In this document: piece by piece, positions 8,960 to 19,089 of the stretch
Layout: every line of letters begins with the position of its first letter
Numbering within the stretch: the stretch's first letter is position 1
Assembly (NCBI RefSeq): GCF_023065955.2
Contig: NW_026623100.1
Location: forward strand, 14,237,001-14,301,000
DNA length: 64,000 nt
Source: Ursus arctos
Lineage: Eukaryota > Chordata > Mammalia > Carnivora > Ursidae
Direction: 5' to 3'
The notes under the pieces: generated by a model
What the model saw: the letters and a program-made list of their open reading frames with translations, nothing else
The model's database searches: none
Told to the model about the DNA's origin: nothing
Made by a program: the position numbers and the translations under genes

Positions 8960-10840
8960 TTTCCTGTTTTAGGTACATTCTCTGTTACAAAAATTCAATA
9001 TAAATGTCACGCATTTTGTATTTTTAATGCATTACTCAGAAGTAAAATACTCTGAGTAGTCTGAGAACTTTTCTGAGAAATGGCTTGAAATTATGTGTTT
9101 AATCATCAAATTTAACAGCTTTCAAATATATAATAAAAATACGCCCTCATGGGCATCTCTGACAGCAAAGAAAATTATTTTCTTATAATAAAACAGATCC
9201 CGAGGATGTTTATATGCTATAATTTATCTCATATTAAAGGATGGCTAGAAAATTATATGATAGATTTACAGTCTCTCCTTCAACCCAGAAAATTTATATG
9301 TCTAGTTATTAGTGACTTAAAAACTACTATGATTTGCATAATTATATATAAAGAGTTCTTATGAAATAGCTTTCATGTCCTATGATTCAGCTTACTGAGG
9401 TCAGCTATATTCAGGGAATTTAAGTTACTGATACTTAGGGAAGGTAGCCAACATAGCTGTTAGTTTCTTAGGTTGGTATGTAAGGTATTCTAGTTACATA
9501 AGACGAAAATACATATCTTAATATTCCTTATGTTATGTGTTTAATTAAGCAAGAGATTTTTTAAAGGTCACTAAGCTCTTTTATATAAAAAAATCACTTA
9601 AGAAACTGTATCCTCAACTCACTTTATATTCAGATGTTAGGGATGTTCCGATTTGTTTCCTAAGTTGAGTCTTTGTTCCAAAATGATTTAAAAAAATAAA
9701 AAGAAACCTAAGTGATTCTGGTAGTATTTTCTCCCAGTTCAGAAAACTTAACGGTGCGATTCTTGTACTTCATTTTTAACCGCACCGCAAATTCCCAAAC
9801 TATGAAATATTCCTACAAGTTAAAGTACTGCTCAATAATTTACCATTAACTGAGTGAGTGTGGAAGATTTTACTGATCATTCTGCTAATTGCTTACTTGT
9901 GAAAATTCTCAAAATGGTGGAGCCATTTGGCTAATTGAATGCAAATATTGAATAAGTTTTGATTGATGACACAGATGCTGATGGGCTCGTCATTTTTCAG
10001 GCTGCAGCCGCTAAACGTCTTATCAGGTTTGTGTTATCTCCTCCATCTGAGACCCGGCACAGGGGCATTTTAACTCATGTCAGGAAATCTTATTCTCTGC
10101 CTTCCCTAAAACCAGATCCTGATTTGACCTTTAAAAAAACCACAAAAGCCAGTAATTTAAGTCAGCCCACACCTGCACCATCTTCCAAAATATCCTCATA
10201 TGAATGCCTAGCACATCTCACTCCTGAGCACCTCCGGCGGCTGAAAAGGACAATTTATTCTCTCTAAAGAACAAAGTACTGACATTGCAGTTTGTCTTCT
10301 TTGGGATCGGAGGGAAGTTGAGATATTATTCATGGAAGGGCAGCTGAGCTTGGCCCCGTGATTTAGATTCGCTATGCAAACCAACAACTGTTTTTGAATG
10401 ATGGCATCAGGTATTTACATAAAGGGACTTAATAGTTCCTTAGCCTGGTTCCGTTCTGCTGTTTATGTGACACAATCAGAAACCTTGCGAATACTGTTTT
10501 AGATGATACATCGCCAAGAAATTTTACATTAGGGAAGTAACCATATTATCTGGGATTGCTAGCTGTAGGGGAAATTGCTTAGCTACATTTCACACTTAAA
10601 AAAGAGATTAATTCATTAGGATGTCCCCGCAAAGTATGGTATAGTGGTCGCATCGCCAAGCAGTGTCATCCCTGTGCGCCTCGTACTCCTGTTGGCCTCT
10701 TTGAACAGGACTTACGTCAATAAATTCAAGTTTTTGTTTTTGCTTACGATCGGCATTTCAGTGAGGACAGGTCCACAGAAAATAATTGAGGATCTGGATA
10801 GTTTTTCGATATAATTAGAAGCGGTTTATCACCCTGTTTT
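8960..10840. promoter_or_regulatory. Long AT-rich, repeat-poor flank of the CpG island
   Basis: Nearly 1.9 kb without a recognisable interspersed repeat, AT-rich and full of ATTA, TTAATTAA, ATGCAAAT-like and TATGCAAA words. TTGATTGATGACA at 9959-9971 combines a PBX-HOX type TGATTGAT with a MEIS-like TGACA. TTACGTCA at 10712-10719 is a CRE/ATF half-palindrome. Absence of old repeats next to a CpG island is typical of constrained regulatory DNA. That reading is inference from composition. Confidence 0.4.
9959..10267 (+). other. 102-codon open frame, coding status unknown
   Basis: A 102-residue frame starts MIDDTDADGLVIFQAAAAKR and ends with a basic LRRLKRTIYSL tail before TAA. The composition is balanced, unlike simple-sequence frames. 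No signal peptide, membrane segment or domain is visible, and I do not recognise it. It lies inside the AT-rich flank of the CpG island and overlaps the PBX/MEIS-like site, so chance openness in conserved noncoding DNA is the simpler explanation. Confidence 0.12.
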
Positions 10841-10849
10841 TGAAGAGCT

Positions 10850-12740
10850 CCGCTTTCCGCAGACCCATGGCTGTCGCCTCTCGGACTGGTTACACGCGTC
10901 TCTGAGCCAAGCCCGGGCGCTCCGGGCCAGTTCGCGTTTCTGCGCTTCGGCGCTCGGATCGTCGTAGCCCCCTCGTCTTTTTCAGGCGTGTCTCCGAAAA
11001 CACATTGAAGGTCGTAGCATTTCTACTTGCGGACGGAGAAGCTGGACAGCAGGGTGCAGGTGCCGGCGAGCGGCTGCGGCGGCTGCGGCGGGCGGGCGGC
11101 GGCGCGGGGTGCGGCGGACGCCGGGGGCGGCTGGGACCCGGGGGCGGCTGGGACCCGGGTGGGACCCGGCTGGGGCGGCGAGGCTCCGCGCACGTGGCTC
11201 TCTGCGCTGCCGGAGCTCGGCCGGTTCGTGCGCGCCGGTGCCTGGGGCTCTCGCCTGGAGCCCTCATCGCCGCGCCGGGCCCGGAGGCAGGGAGGGAAGG
11301 AAGGAGGGAGGGACGCGCGGGGTGCGGCCCGCGGCGGAGGGCGCGAGTGACGCTCGCGGCCCCAGGGCTCCGGCGGGCGTCCTTTGCGCGGGGTCCTGCC
11401 GAGCGTGCCCCGCGGCAGAGGGGGTGTCCAGAGGCGCCGAGGCTCGGGGCGGACCGTCGGCGGGACTCGCGTGTGTGGGTGGCGAATGGGAAGGCCCGGG
11501 GTGGCGGGGCTGGCGGCAGGGCCGCTGCGTGGAGAAGGCCCTGCACGGGGCGCAGCGGCCCGCCCCTCCCGGCCTGCAGGTTTCCGGGGGGACCCGCTCC
11601 CGCAGCGAAGGGGCGCGGGGCTGGCGCAGTTGGAGCCGGGGGAGGTGTGGGGACCTGGCCCTGGCGCTTCGTCGGGCGGCAGCCAAGCGGTCTGCAGCTG
11701 CGCTCCCGCCACCCTCCCGGGCCCCGGGAGCGGCACCCGCGGAGACGGGCGAGAGAGGCCGAAAGGGTTCGCTAGGACCCGAAGGGCCCGGGTGGGAGGA
11801 CGAGACCGCAGGCAGGTGGCCGCGCGGCCCGGGACCGGACAGGGTTCATGGAACCACCACGAGATTGGAGAGTTTGGGGGCTGGTTGTAAATAAATTCGG
11901 AATCGGGCTAGGGGCTGACCAAACACCGAAGAATGCGCTTGGTTCCCCCTTGCCTTTCCCGGTTTTCCCCAAGCCCTTAAACTCGGAGCGTGCAGTCGGG
12001 GCTACAAGGGAGCCTGCGGGTCGCGGGTTACACAGGCGGTTTGCAGAGGTGGAACTGCCCCGGCCGCTTCTTGCCCCTGGCCAGAGCCGCTCAACCTCCA
12101 CCCGGACTTGGGAGTGACCCGGGCTTGACCTCTACCGCTCCCGCCGTCTCGGCCCGCACTGATCTCAGGACCGCATTCTCCGCGGCCCGGAGGCCCCGAC
12201 GTCTCTGACTTGGCTCTTTCGTCCGGGCACAGAGCCTCCAGGCTGGGGTTGGGACGGGAAAGGTGCCTTTCCGCATGGGGTGGGGAAGCAGGGGAGAAGA
12301 TCCAGATTCTCCGTGTCGCCTGCGGGTCGGGGCCTGCGGTGGAAGAGCGGAACCTCTCCAGCCGTCCTGGCCAGCCAAGTTCAGTATTTCCCGAGCCAGG
12401 CCCGGCAGTCGGGCCCGCCCTTGGAGGCCGGGGCTGGCGGCGAGGGTAGGTTGCTCCCCAGCCCCTTGAGAAAAGAAGCAGTGGGGCCACGGAAGTTATG
12501 GACCACGGGGCTCACACCATTCCCGCACTGCCTTCAAACTCGGGGGCCTCCCTAGCCTCCGCGGTTCCTAGGTGCACACCCCGTTCCTCTCGAACCTACT
12601 TCCCGCGGCCGCCGCAGGCACCCTGCGCGCTCAGCGGAGGCCCGCGGCGGTGTGCACTGGCCTGCGCGGGGAGGGCGGTGCGGGGCGGAGAGGCGGCCTC
12701 TCCGGGTCTCCCGCCTGTCACATCTGCACTTATTTAAAGC
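10850..12740. promoter_or_regulatory. CpG island (about 1.9 kb), orphan promoter candidate
   Basis: From about 10850 the sequence changes abruptly to very high GC with frequent CpG, densest at 11040-11800, and falls back after 12740. GC boxes (GGGCGG, CCGCCC) recur. This is the only long CpG island in the window, and elsewhere CpG is depleted as usual for a mammal. Open frames up to 261 codons cross it on all frames. They are rich in Gly, Arg, Ala and Pro, mutually overlapping and lacking known domains, as expected of stop-poor GC-rich DNA, so none is called a gene. Such islands normally mark promoters of housekeeping or developmental genes or their antisense lncRNAs. The transcript served here is not identifiable from the sequence. 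Confidence 0.85.
11119..11175. repeat. GC-rich short tandem repeat within the CpG island
   Basis: GGGGGCGGCTGGGACCC is repeated about three times, the last copies degenerate (GGGTGGGACCCGGCTGGGGCGG). The many G runs make G-quadruplex formation plausible. A second G-run cluster (GGGAGGGAAGGAAGGAGGGA) lies near 11290-11310. Confidence 0.8.
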
Positions 12741-12850
12741 TCGGCTGGTGGTCCGAGATCTCTGGAATGCCAATTGCGGACCTGGCCTCCTACGACATTT
12801 GCATTGATTAGTGGGGGAGGCCAAAGGCGGGGGAGGTGGAAAGCTTTGGG
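12725..12850. promoter_or_regulatory. TATA-like and octamer-bearing block at island edge
   Basis: TATTTAAAG at 12731-12739 resembles a TATA box. ATTTGCAT at 12797-12804 is a perfect octamer (POU-factor) site, immediately followed by TGATTA. The block sits at the 3' edge of the CpG island, between GC-rich DNA and ordinary DNA. Transcription start position and direction cannot be fixed from sequence. Confidence 0.4.
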
Positions 12851-14690
12851 GAGACCGGAGGTTCACAGTATTCTTCCTGACCCGGGTCCGCGAGCTACCC
12901 TGCCGCCCAGCGACTCCCACCGCACCAGACTGCTGAGTGTTCACGGAACAGAGACCTGAACTTCAGGAAGATTTGCTTTGTATAGTAGCGGGCCCTAGCC
13001 TTTTAGGTCGTACATCGGGGTCGGCGGGCATGCACACACAACCCTCCATCTCTGAAGGCTCCAGCGCTGAGTCAGGCAGAGAAGGTGGACACGTGCTGTG
13101 ACCCCAGGTTCACTCCAGGCCCTACAAGTGCCTATGTGATGTCTGGGATAGGCAGCTTACTCAATGCATAACTTTTAAGAAATGTGCTGGTCCAAGTCCA
13201 CAAAGCCGAGATTGACCTGCCTTGCTTAAAATACCCGACACAAAGCATAAAAAAGGCCCTGGCAACCTAGCGCCTGAGTCCTACCCCACCCTGCCCCGCG
13301 GGGTAAAAGGCCTTGTGCAAATTCATGGGTGAACAACAAGATTCCTTCCAACTTTACGGGATTCCTATGGTGCTGGGGGTGGGAGAGCGGCAAGTGGAGG
13401 AACGTTTTTAATTCTATAAACCTAGAAAAGTTGAGTCTGATTTTGCATTTGCCTTCGGACTTGGTATAATTAAGGGTGAAAATAAGGCCCCTCTGTATTT
13501 CTATTCCCCTTTGCTTTCTGTGAAGTCTTTACCCCACAGGAAAGTTGTTTTAGTAATCTGGAAAAGAGAAACGATGTGCTGAGTCAGCAAGAGTGCTGTA
13601 CCAGGCCAGTTCAGCTGGATACTACTGCTACGTGTAATCTACACACTCTATGTGCCTTCCTGGAAGTAATGAAAAATATATTGGAATTTTCATGGCATAG
13701 ACGTGGCCACAAAACCTGTTGGCAGTTCAGCGCCAGATTAAATGCTGTGTCTTCTAATACAAGAAATATGCGCGGAACACGTCTTCTAATAAGCATTAGA
13801 CCCAAACCCATTTAAGTCGGGAAAACAAGAGAAATACAATTCTCCAAATAATGCAAAACATTCCCCCCCCCCAAATGGTTGTGTTGCAGAATGTTTCAAC
13901 ATTCCTTTCTGCTCTTGCTCTTGTGACAGAATGTTCAAGGTGGCTCCTGCGGATGGAATCTTAGTTTCCATTTTGAATCATTCAAAGCATTTCTCAAAAA
14001 TGCATCTTGAAAAGGTCTGAAAAGCCTCCTTGCAAATTGTTAGAATCTCTACAACCTATGGATCGTGCATTCTCATTTTCGTGCAAGGAATACATGTATT
14101 TACAGAGTCATTTCGGATGATGCTCTCACTTCTTAAGCTGTTAAGCAACCATTTTTGACAATAATTTCTTTTAACTGCCCACATCTTACCTGAATTTGCA
14201 GGACCCGAGTGTTTTTACTATTGAATGACAATCCCAATCCTTGTATATTTAGCAACAGGCCGTATTCCTGGAGATATTTCTTCATAATTTTTAAAAATTC
14301 TTGTAGTTGAGTTGCAAAATATGTGGCTTTAAAAATAAAAAACTAGCATATTCCATCAAGAACCAGCCAAAAGTTTGCCTCTTTCCCTCATCTTTTCTAT
14401 CTCAAAACTGAAATGAAATTAGTATAACTGTTAAGCGTTTACTATTTAAATTCTTAAAAATATAACTGATGTCTTTTAATTGTTTCGGCATAATGCAAAA
14501 ACATCTGGATGTGAAGTGAAACATTCAGTCTGTCACCCAGGTCCCAGATGTTTGGTACCACGTAGACAAAACATCAGGATGAATGACTGAAAGTGTTCTC
14601 CCCAATCCAGATGGTTGAGTGCCCGGTGCTTCTATAAGGAAGCATATTTTCCTTTCTCTAAACATCACATCCTACCGTATCCCAAGTAAG
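12851..14690. other. Single-copy DNA, nothing recognised
   Basis: No repeat is identified. AT-rich patches at 13420-13560 and 14000-14480 are repeat-poor and could hold further conserved noncoding sequence. A 10-base C run lies near 13863. Confidence 0.4.
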
Positions 14691-15558
14691 GCATGGTTTA
14701 CACTCTTTCATCGACAGAATGCTGGGCCATTTGGAGTGCAGCAGAGCAATCAGTAAATGAAACTCCAAGTATATGTTTTGGAAAATGTAGTCCAAGTACA
14801 AGTGTTAGTGTGTACTTAGGAGGGGGTGGTGGCAGTGGAGCCAGAAATCAGAAGATAGGAGAGAGAGAGAGAGAGCCCTGTTCAATGGGATAATGACTTG
14901 ACTTAAAGGACGCAGCCCTCCAAGAATCCGTCCATGGCATTCCATAATCGTCAAGAGGCAAAGCGCGGCGTCCAGCAACAGCATAGACCTGGCTGCCTTT
15001 CGCCTGAGATGCAGTCGGACCGTGAAATGTCATTGTGCCCCTGGTGGCCCTGTCCTCCCATTATTCCTTCTCTGAGCATGATAAAATCAAACATATATCA
15101 TATGGCATAGAAACATGATTAGGACTTATGAGCATTATACAGGTGAGGACATTCTATGTTTGAAAAGAAAGCGGTATATTGACTATTTTAATAACAAAAA
15201 ATCTAGCGAGAAGACATTTTTCTTCATGTGAAATATCACCACACTCTACAGTTGTTAGGCATTGCAGATGGAGGCTCAGAGCCACATTTTTTCTTTCCCC
15301 CATGTCACAGAGATTTAAAATCTTGAGCCAGGTCTGAGGTTTTCCACGTCTCTTTGCCTTAACCATGTGGAGAAAGGAGGAGCAGATAGAAGAGAGGCCT
15401 TCCGCTAGAATCAGCCGATGCAATCAAACCCAGAATGAGTTCCATTCTACTTATTAGCCTCTCACACTCACCGGATTATAGAGGAGTGTTTAGATAATGA
15501 ATGGCAATGAATGTTAAAACATCATACAATCCGACCACTTCGCAATTGCTGCAAGAAA
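14691..15558. other. Single-copy DNA with a short (GA)n
   Basis: GA dinucleotides repeat at about 14859-14875. No other recognisable feature was seen. Confidence 0.45.
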
Positions 15559-15801
15559 AACATACCATTTTATTTTTTTTATTTTTTTATTTTTTTAAAG
15601 ATTTTATTTATTTATTCGACAGAGATAGAGACAGCCAGCGAGAGAGGGAACACAAGCAGGGGGAGCGGGAGAGGAAGAAGCAGGCTCATAGCGGAGGAGC
15701 CTGATGTGGGGCTCGATCCCATAATGCCGGGATCACGCCCTGAGCTGAAGGTAGACGCTTAACCACTGTGCCACCCAGGCGCCCCCCAACATACCATTTT
15801 A
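15559..15801 (-). mobile_element. CAN SINE (arctoid-type), full length with TSD
   Basis: The minus-strand element occupies 15573-15787. It ends with CCACCCAGGCGCCCC (head, tRNA-Lys derived) and starts with a T-rich stretch and AAAGATTTTATTTATTTATT (tail). Perfect 14-bp target-site duplications, AACATACCATTTTA, flank it at 15559-15572 and 15788-15801. The body phrases ACAGCCAGCGAGAGAGGGAA and GCTCATAGCGGAGGAGCC are those I associate with bear and other arctoid SINEs. Low divergence and intact duplications suggest a fairly recent insertion. Confidence 0.95.
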
Positions 15802-16039
15802 AATAGACCTTCTTACAACTCAGAATCCGAGACTTGGATAATAAGACCCAGGATTTCACACTGGCCCACGACCGATTTTAAAAAACAGTTTACAGGGATG
15901 TTGGAGAGTTTCGGGGGGTACACATATTGGGTCTTTAAGAGGCTCAAGAGGCAAAAGGGAATCTTTAACACCATATAAAACAGAATCGCAGGTATTTTTC
16001 TTAATTGCTGTAATTGGGATGTTTTCATGACGTTTTGGC

Positions 16040-16205
16040 AATTCATTTATTGGAATAATAAAATGACAGAGCGAATTGGAAGGGCCTCAGAGCTCATCCA
16101 GGCCTCCTGTCTCCCTTTATGAAGGAGAAGACTGGGGACAAAAAACATGAAAGGACCTATCCAAGGCCACATGTTAGTCGGGGGGGGGGGGAAGGGTCAG
16201 AACTA
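16040..16205 (-). repeat. MIR-like SINE fragment
   Basis: GAATTGGAAGGGCCTCAGAGCTCATCCAGG, AAGGAGAAGACTGGGG and TATCCAAGGCCACATG match, in reverse, the MIR/MIR3-type landmarks (CCAAGGTCACACAG, AAACTGAGGC, GGTCATCTAGTCC). A G run at about 16181-16192 follows. The subfamily is uncertain. Confidence 0.45.
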
Positions 16206-17745
16206 GAATCACTGGGTTGCAGTCATGACTCACAGAGCCCACTGCTTGTTACAGGACAGTGTGCCTTCGAATCCTGACAACGCTGCCCTGACTCACAGAT
16301 TTCCCAGCAGTGTCCAAGAAACCGACACCCATCACCACAGGCTGGAAACAGCTCAAGACCATTCATTGGTATTACACAGCTAAGAACTATAAAACAAAGC
16401 CAGTGTGAGGCAGAATTCTCCCACTTGTCTCCATAGTAAGGCAAACTATTGCAAAAACATAGCTAATAAAACTCCATCAACTTCAACAATTTGGCTAGTG
16501 GTCCTCATAACAACAAATGACAGCTTAGCTTTTTATAGAGAACTTACAGCCCTTTGGAAGAATGTCACACACAGAATCTGCTGCGGTCTCTTTTCTTTGA
16601 AAATAGCACATGCAAAAGGTCAAAATAAGGGACCTTAATGGAGAGAAGAGGGGAGCGGGCGGTGGTGGCGGTGGTTGTTGCCATGCAGACACCATTCCTG
16701 ACAGAAGAAGACAAAGGTGTCAGTGGAAGTGTCTCACTTGACTTAACAACCGCATCAACTCACCATCCCAGGGGTTTGTGTGATGAAATGGAAGACTGGG
16801 ATGCATGGGGTAGGTGGGGGGTGAAGGGCAGGGGGGTGGGAGGGCCCAGAGGAAATATGCTATTTAAGGATATTAAATAGCAACATGAAGCGTATGTCCC
16901 CAATTTCTAGACCTGGTAATCTCACTGGTCCTTCATGGTGTGAGCCAAGGAACTTAACTCATACATGATATAATCAAACCTCTTCCATTTTCTGTGTTAC
17001 TCAATATCAAATGAGAACATACAAGCATGGCTTTTAGGAAGGGAAGACAACTCTTCTTTGTGAACATTCTGGTCCAAGAAATGCAAGAAGAATACTGCTT
17101 AGGAGAAATGAGGGTGGGAGGAGGGAGTGACGTGAAGACTCAGTATTGGGTGTTGTGAGGAAAGAAATAGTCATGTTGCGATTGGCCTGGAGAGAGAAGA
17201 GATCCCAGTAAGCCTTCCCTACAGGCTAATCCAAGGTCAGTGCCCCCTGAGAAGCAGGATCCGCCCAAAATTTGAATTGGGCAGTGGGGGAGGTAAAGAT
17301 GCTGGGAAAAGAGGTCTGACAACCAATATTCTTCCTTTGAAATGCTTAGGGGAGCAACTAAACCAGCAAAAGTTAAACCAAATAAAACCAGCATGCCCGC
17401 TTACCTCTTTAATTTACTCTCCCAAACAGATCATCATTTGGGCTATTCCCCTGAAGTCAAGCATGAAATCTGTTTAGCTGGAGAGCTACCCATTTCCTCT
17501 GACCTGCAGAAGAGATGCCCTGTTCTTTCAGAATCCCCGGAATGCCAGAATCTAGAGAAAACTGGAGCCACATGCCTGGGCCCCTTGAGATCCTCCCTCC
17601 TCCAACCCCCCACCAAAGGACCAGAGTAACAAAGATGGAGCAGACTTTTAGCACCACCCAACCTAGAAGCATAGGGGCCAATTCATCAATGTAGGTCAGT
17701 GTGTGACTTGAAGTTGCTAGGGGTTTAAGAGGGTCTCTTGCCAAC
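16206..17745. other. Single-copy DNA, nothing recognised
   Basis: Mixed-composition sequence with scattered short open frames only. Confidence 0.4.
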
Positions 17746-18345
17746 AGGAGTTTCTCAGTCTTTTTTTTTTTTTGTCCCTGGGACCTTTCTGGCAGTTTTT
17801 GTAAAGCCTATAGACTGCTGGTCAGAGTGTTTTAAAATGCATAAACTGGGGGTGCCTGGGTGGCTCAGTCAGTGAGACGTCTGCCTTTAGCTCAGGTCAT
17901 GATACCAGGGTGCTGGGATCAAGCCCCACGTCAGGCTCCTTGCTCAGTGGGGAGTCTGCTTCTCACTCTCCCAATGACCCTCTCCCCTGCTCCTGCCCTC
18001 ACTCACTCTCTCGCTCTTTCTCAAAGGAATAAATAAAAAAATCTAAAAAAATTGCTTAAACTATATTGAACTAAGTTTATCAGAGTATTTTTAAGAAACT
18101 AATTTGTGAGACAGTATTATATTTAACCCATTAAATGCAAGATCTATTGGTGGGTCTAATAATATCTGTAATACTGAAATAGTGATAAGTATGAATGATA
18201 AGCAACTATGTGATATGAAGATAGCTGTGATTTCTGTTGTTGACAAAGGCACAGGGACCGCTAATGTTGCAATTTGTTGTCTATATTTATAATGTAAGGA
18301 AATGCTAATTTTCAAATAGAGGTTTGTAGAAATGAAGATGCCGTT
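17746..18345. mobile_element. hAT-type DNA transposon relic, split by a SINE
   Basis: The left part (TTTCTCAGTC, T-run, CTGGGACCTTTCTGGCAG, AAGCCTATAGAC) and the right part (AAATGCAAGATCTATTGG, GGTCTAATAATATCTG, GCTGTGATTTCTGTTG, GGCACAGGGACCGCTAATG) follow a mammalian non-autonomous hAT element that normally starts with CAGTGGTTCTCAACC. The CAN SINE at 17848-18052 interrupts it. No transposase coding capacity remains. Confidence 0.5.
17838..18062 (+). mobile_element. CAN SINE inside hAT relic
   Basis: GGGGTGCCTGGGTGGCTCAG (head, with RNA polymerase III A-box) runs to a CT-rich tail and AATAAATAAAAAAATC. Near-identical 10-bp duplications TGCATAAACT (17838-17847) and TGCTTAAACT (18053-18062) flank it. 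Removing the SINE restores the continuity of the hAT element. Confidence 0.92.
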
Positions 18346-19085
18346 TTTTCACATCCAAGTTTATGGGATTCTGCTTTTACTTGATTGCGTTTCCAGATCA
18401 CTTCACGTTCAGGTGAAGACCCCTTAGACAGAGGAAGAGGGGCAGGCTAGTAGTACTTTAGAGATAGGCAATATAATTGTCATTTGGATCCGTTTTGATT
18501 GGATTATCTTGGGCCCACGTTTGGAGTTTAAATGTTGAGCCTATGATATTAGGTCTTGGTCTTGAGGTGAAAACTAAGTTTATAACATAATCCAGGAGAG
18601 TGGAGATCTGGAGAATTGTTCCCTTGCCCAGAGGGCACCAAAGGAAGTGTCAAAGATCACCTACCAAAGCATTTGGGGAAAGGGTGTAACTGGAGCCAAG
18701 AAAGACTTGATAAGGAAGAGTGGATCACCTTTGCTCTGTGAAGGAGCCCAGGGTGGGGCTCAGACTGAAATGTGAAATGCAGAATGCACCAGGGAAGGAG
18801 TACTGGCGGCTGCTGGCAGGCAGGGAGACCCCAGCAGTTTAATAGTTCCAACCTGCAAGACCCGTGGCTGCAGAGGAAGGCATGAGTCAGGAAAAGAGGA
18901 CAATTCTGCTTATCCAAAGAGGAGTAAGACTTCAGCCCCCACCGCAGGGAATCTATAGCAAGCCAGCAGAGCAGAAGGGGTCTACAGGAAGGGTAGGCGA
19001 GAGACCTGCAGGTCAGGACACAACAGCCTAAAGCCTGGGAACTGAAAGCAGAGAGAGGACCCAAAGCAGACTGTCTGAGTGCAGT
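18346..19085. other. Single-copy or old repeat DNA, nothing recognised
   Basis: A 152-codon minus frame (18657-19115) crosses this stretch. It contains no domain I recognise and runs into L1 sequence, so it is not called. Confidence 0.35.
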
Positions 19086-19089
19086 CAAA

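Noticed and set aside
10890..11894. Open frames of 140-261 codons on both strands in the CpG island
   Set aside because: All frames are open because GC-rich DNA has few stop codons. The products are Gly/Arg/Ala/Pro-rich, overlap each other and show no domain or splice context.
16181..16192. G run as a regulatory G-quadruplex
   Set aside because: It is a single mononucleotide run without separated G tracts, and could vary through sequencing slippage. Similar runs occur at 13863 (C) and 36266 (G).
17848..18052. tRNA gene suggested by A-box-like TGGCTCAG
   Set aside because: The A-box belongs to a CAN SINE with its CT tail and target-site duplication. The same holds for the other SINE heads. 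No true tRNA fold was found.
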